Positions 52,922 to 60,816 of a stretch of DNA of 64,000 bases are shown here, piece by piece. This stretch comes from Amycolatopsis orientalis DSM 43388 (GTDB lineage: Bacteria > Actinomycetota > Actinomycetes > Mycobacteriales > Pseudonocardiaceae). The stretch is taken from positions 112,141-176,140 of the forward strand of contig NZ_ASXG01000182.1 in NCBI RefSeq assembly GCF_000411975.1. The letters run 5' to 3'. Made by a program: the position numbers and the translations under genes. A model generated the notes under the pieces. The model saw only the letters and a program-made list of their open reading frames with translations. It made no database searches and was not told the DNA's origin. The stretch's first letter is position 1; each line of letters opens with the position of its first letter.

Positions 52922-54087
52922 ACCAAGCCGACGCGTGGGAGCGGTCGTACTGGTCCTGGGAGGTGCTGTTCGCGGTCGCCTACGTGGCGACCGCCCTCCT
53001 GGTGCTCTTCAACGACGGCTCGGCGGCGGCGAAGATCGTTGCCGAGGCGGCGCTCGGTGCGATCGCCGTCGGGTATCTGGGCACTGGACGGCGGCTGGTG
53101 CACGGCGAGGACAACGAGACTGCCCGCGCGGTCGCGGCCGGCGTGCTGATCGCGTTGAGCGCCACCGCGATCCTCGCCACCACGTCGGCGAGCTTCGTGC
53201 TGTTCCTCGCCTGCCCTTTGCTGTTCATGCTGCTGGATCTGCGGCCCGGAGTGGTCGCGACGACGCTGCTCATCCTGCTCGAGCCGGTCTCGGCGGTGCT
53301 GAACAGCGGATGGAACGGCCAATTGCTGTCGATCCTGCTGCCGATGACCGCGATCCTCGTCGTGTTCAGCGTGCTGGCCGGGAAGTTCACCAGCGACGTG
53401 CTGAAACAGAGCCATGCCCGCGCCGAGCTGATCCGCGAACTGGAGTCCAGCCAGGCCGAGGTCGCGCGGCTGTCGCGCGAGGCGGGCACCGCGGCCGAAC
53501 GCGAACGGCTGGCGCGGGAAATCCACGACACGCTCGCCCAGGGATTCACCAGCATCATCACGCTGACCCAGGCGATCGAGTCCGAACTGGACACCGATCT
53601 GTCCACAGTGCGCAGGCATCTCGCGCTCGCCGGCCGCACCGCGCGGGAGAATCTCGCCGAAGCCCGCGCGATGGTCGCCGCGCTCGCACCGTCCGATTTG
53701 GCCACTGGTTCGCTGCCGGAAGCCGTGCGGCGGCAGGCAGACCGGCTCGCCGAGGAACTCGGTGTTCCGGTGGAGTGCGCAGTGGACGATGCCCTGCCGC
53801 CACTGTCCACTGCGGTCGAGGTAGTGCTGCTGCGGGCGGCGCAGGAGGCACTGTCGAACGTGCGCAAGCATTCGGGCGCGACCCGGGTGCGCGTCCGGCT
53901 GTCCGCTGTGGACGGAGCGATCCGGTTGCGGGTGGCGGACAACGGGTGCGGCTTCGCCCCGGACGCCGATCCGGCCGGATTCGGGTTGCGCGGCATGCGT
54001 TCGCGCGCCGAGCAGGTCGGCGGCACCCTGGACGTGCGGACCGGCGCGAACGGCGGCACCGAACTGGAACTGGAGGTGCCCGCGTGA
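52918..54087 (+). CDS. Sensor histidine kinase (HisKA_3)
   Basis: A 389-residue membrane kinase. Five or six N-terminal helices (residues 12-155) with almost no external domain suggest that it senses within the membrane or through the adjacent ABC transporter. A short coiled coil leads to the dimerisation helix AREIHDTLAQGFTSII with phosphorylated His203. The HATPase domain shows RAAQEALSNVRKHSGAT and GFGLRGMRSRAEQVGG. GTG 52918 overlaps the permease stop, and GTG 52900 is an alternative start. Confidence 0.92.
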   Translation: MNQADAWERSYWSWEVLFAVAYVATALLVLFNDGSAAAKIVAEAALGAIAVGYLGTGRRLVHGEDNETARAVAAGVLIALSATAILATTSASFVLFLACPLLFMLLDLRPGVVATTLLILLEPVSAVLNSGWNGQLLSILLPMTAILVVFSVLAGKFTSDVLKQSHARAELIRELESSQAEVARLSREAGTAAERERLAREIHDTLAQGFTSIITLTQAIESELDTDLSTVRRHLALAGRTARENLAEARAMVAALAPSDLATGSLPEAVRRQADRLAEELGVPVECAVDDALPPLSTAVEVVLLRAAQEALSNVRKHSGATRVRVRLSAVDGAIRLRVADNGCGFAPDADPAGFGLRGMRSRAEQVGGTLDVRTGANGGTELELEVPA

Positions 54088-54707
54088 TCACGATCATGCT
54101 GGTCGACGACCATCCCGTGGTGCGCGAAGGGCTGCGCGGCATGCTCGAAGCCGAGGACGACTTCACAGTGGTGGGCGAGGCCGGTTCCGGCGACGAGGCG
54201 GTGGCGCTCGACCGCGTGAAGCAGCCCGACGTCGTCCTGATGGACCTGCGCATGCCCGGTCTCGACGGGGTCGGCGCCATCCACGCGATCCTCAAGGAGA
54301 CGCCCGCTAGGCGGATCGTCGTGCTCACCACCTACGAAACCGACGCGGACATCCTCCGCGCGGTCGAGGGGGGCGCGTCGGGATACCTGCTGAAAGACGC
54401 GTCGCGCGCGGAGCTGGCCGGGGCGATCCGGGCCGCGCATCGCGGCGAGACCGTGCTGGCGCCCTCGGTCGCGGGCAAGCTCGTGCACCGGATGCGGAAC
54501 CCGGAACCGGTGTCGCCGCTGTCCGCACGCGAGGTGGAAGTGCTGCGGCTGGTCGCGAAGGGCCACACCAACGCCGAAATCGGCCGTGAGCTGCACATCG
54601 GCGAGGCGACGGTGAAAACGCACCTGCTGCGGGTGTTCTCGAAGCTCGGCGTTTCCGACCGCACGGCAGCGGTGACGACGGCGCTGGACCGGCAGCTGCT
54701 CGGCTGA
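54084..54707 (+). CDS. LuxR/NarL-type response regulator
   Basis: A 207-residue regulator with receiver domain VDDHPVVREG and phosphorylated Asp in VVLMDLRMPG, then the NarL helix-turn-helix LSAREVEVLRLVAKGHTNAEIGRELHIGEATVKTHL (quoted in part as TNAEIGRELHIGEATVKTHL). It is coupled by GTGA to the kinase gene and very probably controls the ABC transporter operon it belongs to. Confidence 0.95.
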   Translation: MITIMLVDDHPVVREGLRGMLEAEDDFTVVGEAGSGDEAVALDRVKQPDVVLMDLRMPGLDGVGAIHAILKETPARRIVVLTTYETDADILRAVEGGASGYLLKDASRAELAGAIRAAHRGETVLAPSVAGKLVHRMRNPEPVSPLSAREVEVLRLVAKGHTNAEIGRELHIGEATVKTHLLRVFSKLGVSDRTAAVTTALDRQLLG

Positions 54708-54721
54708 GCCGCCCGGGCAGA

Positions 54722-56077
54722 ATGTCGGCCATGCTCGACTCCACCGAACTCGCCCTGTACCGACGGCTCGCGCGGGAGCAGTCCGTCAGCCGCGCCCCGT
54801 CCCTCGTCGCTGCTGTCGTGCGGGGCGGCGAGGTCGTCTGGTCCGGCGCCCGCGGCCGCGTCGGCGACCAGCGCCCGGACGACGACACGCAGTACCGGCT
54901 GGGGTCGATCACCAAAACGATGATCGCCACCGCGGTCATGCGGCTGCGCGACGAGGGCAAACTCGACCTCACCGACCCGCTGGAGCGGCACCTGCCGGGC
55001 ACCGCGTTCGGCTCGGTCACCATCGCGCAGCTGCTGTCCCACACCTCGGGCCTCACGTCGGAATCGCCCGGCCAGTGGTGGGAACGCGCGCCCGGCGCGG
55101 ACTGGGCGGCCCTCGTCGCGAGCCTGGAGAAGGGCGCGACGAAGCTGCGTCCCGGGTCCAAATTCCACTACTCGAACGTCGGCTACGGCGTCCTCGGCGA
55201 ACTGGTCGCCCGGCACCGCGAGCGGCCGTGGTTCGACGTCGTGCGCGACGAAATCCTCGCCCCGCTCGGCATGAACCGCACGACCCCGCACCCGGAGGGC
55301 GCGCACGCCGAGGGCTTCGCCGTGCACCCGTTCGCCGACGTGCTCATGCCGGAGAAGTGGCCGGACGCCGGCGCGATGGCCCCGGCCGGCCAGCTCTGGT
55401 CCACGATCACCGACCTCGGCCGCTGGACGTCGTTCCTCGGCGGCCACACCGGCGACGTGCTGTCCGCCGGCACCGTCGACGAAATGCGGACGATGAACAC
55501 CGTCGACGACACCGAGGTGTGGTCGACCGGATTCGGCCTCGGCCTGATGGTCATGCGCTACCAGGGCCGGCATCTGGCCGGGCACACCGGTTCGATGCCC
55601 GGCTTCCTCGCCGCGACCCTGGTCGACCCGCGCAGCGGCACCGGCGCGCTGTGCCTGGCCAACTCGACCGGAGGCGTCGGCATCACCCAGCTCTGCCTCG
55701 ACCTGATCACCACGGCCGACGACCTGGAACCCGCGCTGCCCGAAGAGTGGTTCCCGTCCACTGTGGACCCGGACCTGCTCGCGCTGACCGGGCTGTGGCA
55801 CTGGGGCCCGTCGCCGTACTTCCTGCGCGTGCAAGGCGACGGCCTGATCTCGCTGAACCCGGCGGTCGGAGCCGGCCGCGCCTCGCGGTTCCGCCCCGAG
55901 GGCCCGGACACCTGGATCGGCCTGGACGGCTACTACGCGGGCGAAACGCTCACCGTCGGCCGCGACGCGGACGGGAAGGCGAACCACCTGAACCTCGCGA
56001 CGTTCATCTTCAGCCGCACGCCGTACGACCCGGCCGCGCCCATCCCGGGCGGGCTGGACGAGGGCGGATGGCGCTGA
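54722..56077 (+). CDS. Serine hydrolase, beta-lactamase class C fold
   Basis: A 451-residue cytoplasmic-looking protein without a signal peptide. The penicillin-binding fold shows SxxK in GSITKTMIA, YxN in HYSNVGYG and HTG in GHTGSMPG. A C-terminal lipocalin-like extension (about residues 350-450) follows. Esterase, D-aminopeptidase or lactonase activity is as likely as beta-lactamase. It lies 14 bases after the response regulator gene but has no coupling overlap. Start ATG 54722 or 54731. A strong terminator follows. Confidence 0.88.
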   Translation: MSAMLDSTELALYRRLAREQSVSRAPSLVAAVVRGGEVVWSGARGRVGDQRPDDDTQYRLGSITKTMIATAVMRLRDEGKLDLTDPLERHLPGTAFGSVTIAQLLSHTSGLTSESPGQWWERAPGADWAALVASLEKGATKLRPGSKFHYSNVGYGVLGELVARHRERPWFDVVRDEILAPLGMNRTTPHPEGAHAEGFAVHPFADVLMPEKWPDAGAMAPAGQLWSTITDLGRWTSFLGGHTGDVLSAGTVDEMRTMNTVDDTEVWSTGFGLGLMVMRYQGRHLAGHTGSMPGFLAATLVDPRSGTGALCLANSTGGVGITQLCLDLITTADDLEPALPEEWFPSTVDPDLLALTGLWHWGPSPYFLRVQGDGLISLNPAVGAGRASRFRPEGPDTWIGLDGYYAGETLTVGRDADGKANHLNLATFIFSRTPYDPAAPIPGGLDEGGWR

Positions 56078-56089
56078 GTCACCCCGCCT

Positions 56090-56124
56090 CGGCCTTGCCG
56101 CCGGGCTCTTCGGCGGCAAGGCCG
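56090..56124 (+). terminator. Terminator after the serine hydrolase gene
   Basis: CGGCCTTGCCGCC (56090-56102) and GGCGGCAAGGCCG (56112-56124) form a perfect 13-bp stem with a 9-base loop, 12 bases after the stop codon. Confidence 0.8.
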
Positions 56125-56368
56125 TCCGGGATCGTCCCCGCCTTCCCGGCGCAGCCGGACGACTCCTGACGCCGCGACGACCTCGGCCCGAATCAGCAGC
56201 GAGGCCGAGCAGCGCAGCGGAACCCGGCGGGCGCACCAGCTCGGTCGCGGCGAAGAGCGCAACCCGCCCGAGCGCCGCCGGTAACCGTGCGTTTCCGGCA
56301 CGATTCCACATCCCGGACACTCGGCAACCGCCGTTACCTGCGTTGTCCCGACCTGAGAGACTAAGCAC

Positions 56369-57493
56369 ATGACCGACGCTGAGTTGACGATCCCTGCAGA
56401 CCTCAAGCCGGCCGACGGCCGCTTCGGCTGCGGACCCTCGAAGGTCCGCGAAGAGCAGCTCGCCGCCCTCGCCCGGTCCGGTTCCACCTATCTCGGCACC
56501 TCGCACCGGCAGAAGCCGGTCAAGTCGCTCGTCGGGCGCGTGCGCGCCGGGCTGTCCGAGCTGTTCTCGCTCCCGGACGGGTACGAGGTCATCCTCGGCA
56601 ACGGCGGGACGACCGCCTTCTGGGACGCCGCCGCGTTCGGCCTCGTGCGCGAGCGCGCCCAGCACTTCACCTACGGCGAGTTCTCCTCGAAGTTCGCCGC
56701 CGTCACGAACAAGGCCCCGTTCCTCGGCGAGTCGATCGTGGTGAAGGCCGACCCGGGCAGCGCGCCGGAGATCGCCTACCAGCAGGGTGCGGACCTCGTC
56801 GGCTGGGCGCACAACGAGACCTCCACCGGCGTCGCGGTGCCGGTGCGGCGTCCCGAGGGCAGCGACGGCGCGCTGGTCGCGATCGACGCGACGTCCGGCG
56901 CCGGCGGCCTGCCGGTCAAGGCCGAGGACTTCGACGTGTACTACTTCGCGCCGCAGAAGTCGTTCGCGTCCGACGGCGGGCTGTGGATCGCGCTCGCGTC
57001 GCCCGCCGCGATCGAGCGGATCGGCGAGATCGGCGGCGGTGACCGCTGGATCCCCGAATTCCTGTCGCTCACCACCGCGCTCGACAACTCGCGCAAGGAC
57101 CAGACCTACAACACGCCGGCCGTCGCCACGCTTTTCCTGCTCGCCGAGCAAATCGAGTGGATGAACGGGCAGGGCGGCCTTTCCTGGACCACCGCGCGCA
57201 CCAAGGAATCCTCGACCCGGCTGTACGAATGGGCCGAGAAAACCTCGTACACCACGCCGTTCGTGGCCAACCCGGAACTGCGCTCGCAGGTCGTCGGCAC
57301 GGTCGACTTCGCCGACGAGGTCGACGCGGCCGCGGTGGCGAAGGCGTTGCGCGCCAACGGGATCGTCGACACCGAGCCGTACCGGAAGCTGGGCCGCAAC
57401 CAGCTGCGCGTCGGCCTGTTCCCGGCGATCGACCCGGACGACGTCACGAAGCTCACCCACTGCATCGAGTACGTCGTGGAACGGCTCGGCTGA
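56369..57493 (+). CDS. serC: Phosphoserine transaminase
   Basis: A 374-residue PLP enzyme that converts 3-phosphohydroxypyruvate and glutamate to phosphoserine in serine synthesis. The PLP lysine is in YYFAPQKSFASDGGLW. The N-terminal DGRFGCGPSKVREEQL and GNGGTTAFWDAAAFGL fit the actinobacterial SerC type. The 291-base gap upstream holds the previous terminator and its own promoter. It is followed by a strong terminator and then sepH. Confidence 0.96.
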   Translation: MTDAELTIPADLKPADGRFGCGPSKVREEQLAALARSGSTYLGTSHRQKPVKSLVGRVRAGLSELFSLPDGYEVILGNGGTTAFWDAAAFGLVRERAQHFTYGEFSSKFAAVTNKAPFLGESIVVKADPGSAPEIAYQQGADLVGWAHNETSTGVAVPVRRPEGSDGALVAIDATSGAGGLPVKAEDFDVYYFAPQKSFASDGGLWIALASPAAIERIGEIGGGDRWIPEFLSLTTALDNSRKDQTYNTPAVATLFLLAEQIEWMNGQGGLSWTTARTKESSTRLYEWAEKTSYTTPFVANPELRSQVVGTVDFADEVDAAAVAKALRANGIVDTEPYRKLGRNQLRVGLFPAIDPDDVTKLTHCIEYVVERLG

Positions 57494-57515
57494 CGCGAAA
57501 CCGCGCCGAAACGCC

Positions 57516-57555
57516 CGAACCGCCCCGCCAGCCAGCCGGCTCGCGGGGCGGTTCG
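57516..57555 (+). terminator. Terminator after serC
   Basis: CGAACCGCCCCGC (57516-57528) and GCGGGGCGGTTCG (57543-57555) form a perfect 13-bp stem with a 14-base loop, 22 bases after the serC stop. Confidence 0.8.
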
Positions 57556-57752
57556 CGTTGACGACCACTCGTTCGTGACGCACCGTGGTCGGCGTGTCAC
57601 GGCCGCACCCGATCCGCCGCACGGCGAAAATGCCCGGGAAAGTGCTGTCGGATTGAGTTCGAATGGGTGAGGCGTCGGCGCGCCTCGCACGTCAAGCCGA
57701 CGCGCCGTTCTAACGTGGGCACCCACAAAGGTGAACACCGGGGAGGCGAGAA

Positions 57753-58589
57753 ATGCGGGCGTTGCGGGTAGTCGGGCTGCACGAGGACGGGAAGTCCCTC
57801 GTGCTGGAGGACCCGGCGAGCCGTACCCGCTTCCTGCTTCCGGCCGACGAGAGACTGCGGGCGGCGGCGAGGGGGGACATAGCCCGGCTGGGCCAGATCG
57901 AGATCGAGTTGGAGAGCCAGATGCGGCCACGCGAGATCCAGGCGCGAATCCGCGCGGGCGAGTCCGTCGAGCAGGTCGCGAGCAGCGCGGGCGTCTCGAC
58001 CCAGCGGGTGGAGCGGTTCGCCTACCCGGTGCTGCTCGAACGGTCCCGCACGGCGGAACTCGCGCAGTCGGCGCACCCGGTCCGCGAGGACGGGCCCGAC
58101 GTCCAGACCCTCGGCGAGGTCATCGCCTACGCCTTCGGCGTCCGCGGCCACGACTACAACCAGGCCGCCTGGGACGCCTGGCGCGGCGACGACGGCAAGT
58201 GGGTCGTCGTACTGCGCTGGAAGGCCGGCCGCTCCGACAACCGCGCGCACTGGTCGTTCTCGCCCGGCGCGCACGGCGGAACGGTGCACGCGCTCGACGA
58301 GAACGCCGAGGTCCTGCTGAACCCGAACTCGTACGTCGCGCCGCGCACCGTGCGTGCGTTGGCGCCCGCCCAGGATTCGGTGGTGCAGCCGACGCTCGAC
58401 GCCGTCGAGGAGCCGCGCGCCATCGAAGGCCCGGACGAGGGCGACGAGGAGACCCGCGAGATCCCGCACGTCCCGGGTGAGTCCGACGGGGACGACGCCG
58501 AACAGCCGCGCACGAAGGCGAAGAAGAACCACCCGATCGTGCCGTCCTGGGAGGACGTACTGCTGGGGGTCCGCACCCAGCGCGGCTGA
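57753..58589 (+). CDS. sepH: Septation protein SepH
   Basis: A 278-residue actinobacterial cell-division protein. The N-terminal DUF3071 domain (MRALRVVGLHEDGKSLVLED) contains a helix-turn-helix (VEQVASSAGVSTQRVERF, about residues 72-89). The C-terminal half is acidic and disordered and ends with the conserved segment IVPSWEDVLLGVR. In Streptomyces and Mycobacterium SepH stimulates FtsZ assembly at the septum. GGGGAGG upstream supports ATG 57753. The serC-sepH neighbourhood also occurs in mycobacteria. Confidence 0.94.
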   Translation: MRALRVVGLHEDGKSLVLEDPASRTRFLLPADERLRAAARGDIARLGQIEIELESQMRPREIQARIRAGESVEQVASSAGVSTQRVERFAYPVLLERSRTAELAQSAHPVREDGPDVQTLGEVIAYAFGVRGHDYNQAAWDAWRGDDGKWVVVLRWKAGRSDNRAHWSFSPGAHGGTVHALDENAEVLLNPNSYVAPRTVRALAPAQDSVVQPTLDAVEEPRAIEGPDEGDEETREIPHVPGESDGDDAEQPRTKAKKNHPIVPSWEDVLLGVRTQRG

Positions 58590-58611
58590 CCGCCGAGACA
58601 CGGACGAGGCA

Positions 58612-58662
58612 AGGTCCGGAAAGGGCTCCCTGGGGAATCGGAGTCCCTCGAGCCCTTCCCGG
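58612..58662. repeat. Hairpin repeat, copy C
   Basis: GTCCGGAAAGGGCTC (58612-58626) pairs with GAGCCCTTCCCGGAC (58648-58662) with one mismatch in 15. The inner bases CTGGGGAATC...GTCCCTC echo copies A and B. It starts 22 bases after the sepH stop and probably ends that transcript. Confidence 0.7.
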
Positions 58663-58781
58663 ACTTCCGCCGGAGCGAGCCGGGCGCATCGGGCAGGCGA
58701 GTCGAACGCAGCGCCCTGATCGAAGGCAGCAAGGAGTGGACGGCGCGCATCCAGGGTGCCGTCGGCGCGCTCGCGGCCGGG

Positions 58782-59135
58782 TCAGGTGTCCAGCAACGCG
58801 GCCAGTTTCTTCGGCGCGACGTGCCGATACGCCTCCCGCACGATCTGGTCCACCTCGGTCCAGTCGAGGTCCACGTCGAGGCGTACGCCGAGCCAGCCGT
58901 GCACTCCGACGTAGGGCGGCCGGAAAAACCGGTCCGGCTCGGTGCGCACCAGTTCCTCCTGGACGCCGGGCGGCGCGGGGCACCAGAACGCGAGCTTGTC
59001 GTCGTGGTGCCGGTCGGCGAACATGGCGAACGTTTTGCGGCCCCGGACGAACCACGTCGGCTCGCCGTGGCTGAGCCGTTCGGTGGCTTCGGGCAGGGCG
59101 AGGCAGAGCGCGCGCAGCTTGTCGAGCGGGGCCAT
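58782..59135 (-). CDS. MmcQ/YjbR-family protein
   Basis: A 117-residue small alpha/beta protein of the YjbR (CyaY-like fold) family. PEATERLSHGEPTWFVRGRKTFAMF near the start and GWLGVRLDVDLDWTEVDQIVREAY near the end are characteristic. A DNA-binding role has been proposed for the family on structural grounds only. It lies between sepH and the DUF2537 gene, where mycobacteria have no gene. Confidence 0.88.
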   Translation of the reverse strand: MAPLDKLRALCLALPEATERLSHGEPTWFVRGRKTFAMFADRHHDDKLAFWCPAPPGVQEELVRTEPDRFFRPPYVGVHGWLGVRLDVDLDWTEVDQIVREAYRHVAPKKLAALLDT

Positions 59136-59153
59136 CGGCTCAGTATCCGCGCG

Positions 59154-59744
59154 TCAGAACACCGTGGCCAGCACGCCGATCCAGGCCAGCACCAAACCGC
59201 CGCCCGCGCCGTACACCGCCCAGCGCAGGATCGGCGCTTTCCGGCCCAGCCACAGCGACGGCGAGACCCCGCCGGTGACCACCAGCGCCGCGATCAGTGC
59301 CAGCCAGGTGCTCGTCTCGCGCGCGAGCGTGCCGGCCAGCGCGAGCATCGCGACGATCACCACGGCAGCCGCGAACGCGGAGACGGTAAGCCCGGTGGCC
59401 CACGGCGTCGGCTCGTCCGGGATTCGGGGCCGCGCGGGCTGGCCGGGCCGCGGCGGCGGTTCGACCACGATTTCCACGCCCGTCACCGGATCGACAAAGC
59501 GCACCTGAGTGCCCATCACCGCGGCCAGTCGCCCGGCGAGCTGGCGGCCCCGCTGCGACACGACCGATCCGGCGACATCGACGTCCGAATCGGAGCGGGC
59601 CACGGCCGACGCCACGCGCGCCCATTCGTGCAGCGCTTGGGCCAGGTCGGCACCGATCGCGAGCCGGCGCGGGTCGACCTCCCGCGCGTGCTCGCCGCCC
59701 GGCCCGGCGAGCACCGCTTGCCCGCCGCGAATCCGCAGCTCCAT
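59154..59744 (-). CDS. DUF2537-like membrane protein
   Basis: A 196-residue protein. The first 115 residues form a soluble domain (MELRIRGGQAVLAGPGGEHAREVDP), and three hydrophobic helices follow (about 118-140, 146-160 and 175-196). The C-terminal helices and the position between an rRNA methyltransferase gene and sepH match the DUF2537 membrane protein of mycobacteria. No function is known. GGGGAGG before ATG 59744 supports the start. Confidence 0.72.
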   Translation of the reverse strand: MELRIRGGQAVLAGPGGEHAREVDPRRLAIGADLAQALHEWARVASAVARSDSDVDVAGSVVSQRGRQLAGRLAAVMGTQVRFVDPVTGVEIVVEPPPRPGQPARPRIPDEPTPWATGLTVSAFAAAVVIVAMLALAGTLARETSTWLALIAALVVTGGVSPSLWLGRKAPILRWAVYGAGGGLVLAWIGVLATVF

Positions 59745-59777
59745 GGGCACCCCTCCCCGCGCAAAACGTGCCAGGAG

Positions 59778-60599
59778 TCACTCTAGTGGCGCGAACCCGG
59801 CGGAGACTTCGTGGAACGCGATCGCCGCGGCCGTGGCGACATTCAGCGAGTCGACGCCGGGCACCATCTCCACGCGGACCGCGACGTCCGCGGCCTCGAT
59901 CGCCTCGTCCGTCAGCCCCGGCCCCTCCGCGCCGAGCAGCAACGCGATCGGGCCCGGCACCTTCTCCCGCAATCCGCGCAGCGGTACGGAATCCGCGCGC
60001 GGAGTGAGCGCGGCGACGGTGAAACCTCGGGCCCGAAGCACATCCAGGTCCCCGGGCCAGCTGTCGAAAGCCGCGAACGGGACGCGCAGCACGTGCCCCA
60101 TCGAAACGCGCACACTGCGCCGGTAAAGCGGATCCGAACAACCGGGACCGAGCAACACCCCGCCGACGCCGAGCGCGGCGGCATTCCGGAAAAGCGCGCC
60201 GAGATTTTCGTGATCGCCGACACCTTCCAGCACCGCCAATACCTGCGCGCCGTCCACGATCTGGGAAACCGTCGGCGGTTCCGGGCGGTCCGCGACCGCG
60301 AGCACGCCGCGGTTGAGATGGAAACCGACCACCTCGGCCATCGTCTCGGCCGACGTCACATACGCGGGCACGTCGACGCCGGCGAGTTCGTCTTCCAATT
60401 CCCGCAGCCGTCTCTCCACGCCGAGCAGCGCTCGCACCGGATAGCGCGAGGCAAGCAGCCGTCCGACCACGACGGTTCCCTCGGCGATCACCAGCCCGCG
60501 CCCGCCGGGGCGGTCCGGGCGACGGTCCGCTGTGGACAGGTCGCGGAAGTCGTCGAGCCCCGGATGCGTCCGGTCCTCGGTGAAGATCAGGTGAGCCAC
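59778..60599 (-). CDS. TrmH-family RNA 2'-O-methyltransferase
   Basis: A 273-residue SPOUT methyltransferase that uses S-adenosylmethionine to methylate a ribose in tRNA or rRNA. The three motifs are visible: EGVGDHENLGALFRNAAALG, ALLLGAEGPGLTDEA and VEMVPGVDSLNVATAAAIAFHE (quoted in part: VPGVDSLNVATAAAI). The N-terminal substrate domain begins near residue 10. GTG 60599 is used. The target nucleotide cannot be inferred. Confidence 0.92.
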   Translation of the reverse strand: MAHLIFTEDRTHPGLDDFRDLSTADRRPDRPGGRGLVIAEGTVVVGRLLASRYPVRALLGVERRLRELEDELAGVDVPAYVTSAETMAEVVGFHLNRGVLAVADRPEPPTVSQIVDGAQVLAVLEGVGDHENLGALFRNAAALGVGGVLLGPGCSDPLYRRSVRVSMGHVLRVPFAAFDSWPGDLDVLRARGFTVAALTPRADSVPLRGLREKVPGPIALLLGAEGPGLTDEAIEAADVAVRVEMVPGVDSLNVATAAAIAFHEVSAGFAPLE

Positions 60600-60751
60600 A
60601 TCGGACAGTCTCGCACCCGCCCGAACCCGCGCCCATTGGTCCGAACGCGCCGCCCGCTTTGGTACGAACGGCGTAGTTACGCGAAGGGTCAACTCCCGGT
60701 GACGGAGAGCACCAGTTTGGCCGCTAGCCCATGGCCACTCGCTGTGCGACG

Positions 60752-60785
60752 GTGGTCTGCCTGGCGACCTAGCCGCCCAGACCAC
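60752..60785. repeat. Inverted repeat in the GCS2-ligase leader
   Basis: GTGGTCTG (60752-60759) and CAGACCAC (60778-60785) form a perfect 8-bp dyad with an 18-base loop, ending 31 bases before the ATG. It could be an operator or a leader stem. Confidence 0.4.
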
Positions 60786-60816
60786 TGCGGACAGCAGCCA
60801 AGGAGCGCGTCGAACC

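Noticed and set aside
54332..57622. A 1096-codon open frame on the minus strand
   Set aside because: It is antisense to the response regulator, the serine hydrolase and serC, all of which have clear family motifs. The translated sequence is Arg/Gly/Val-rich with no domain and reflects GC-rich codon bias.
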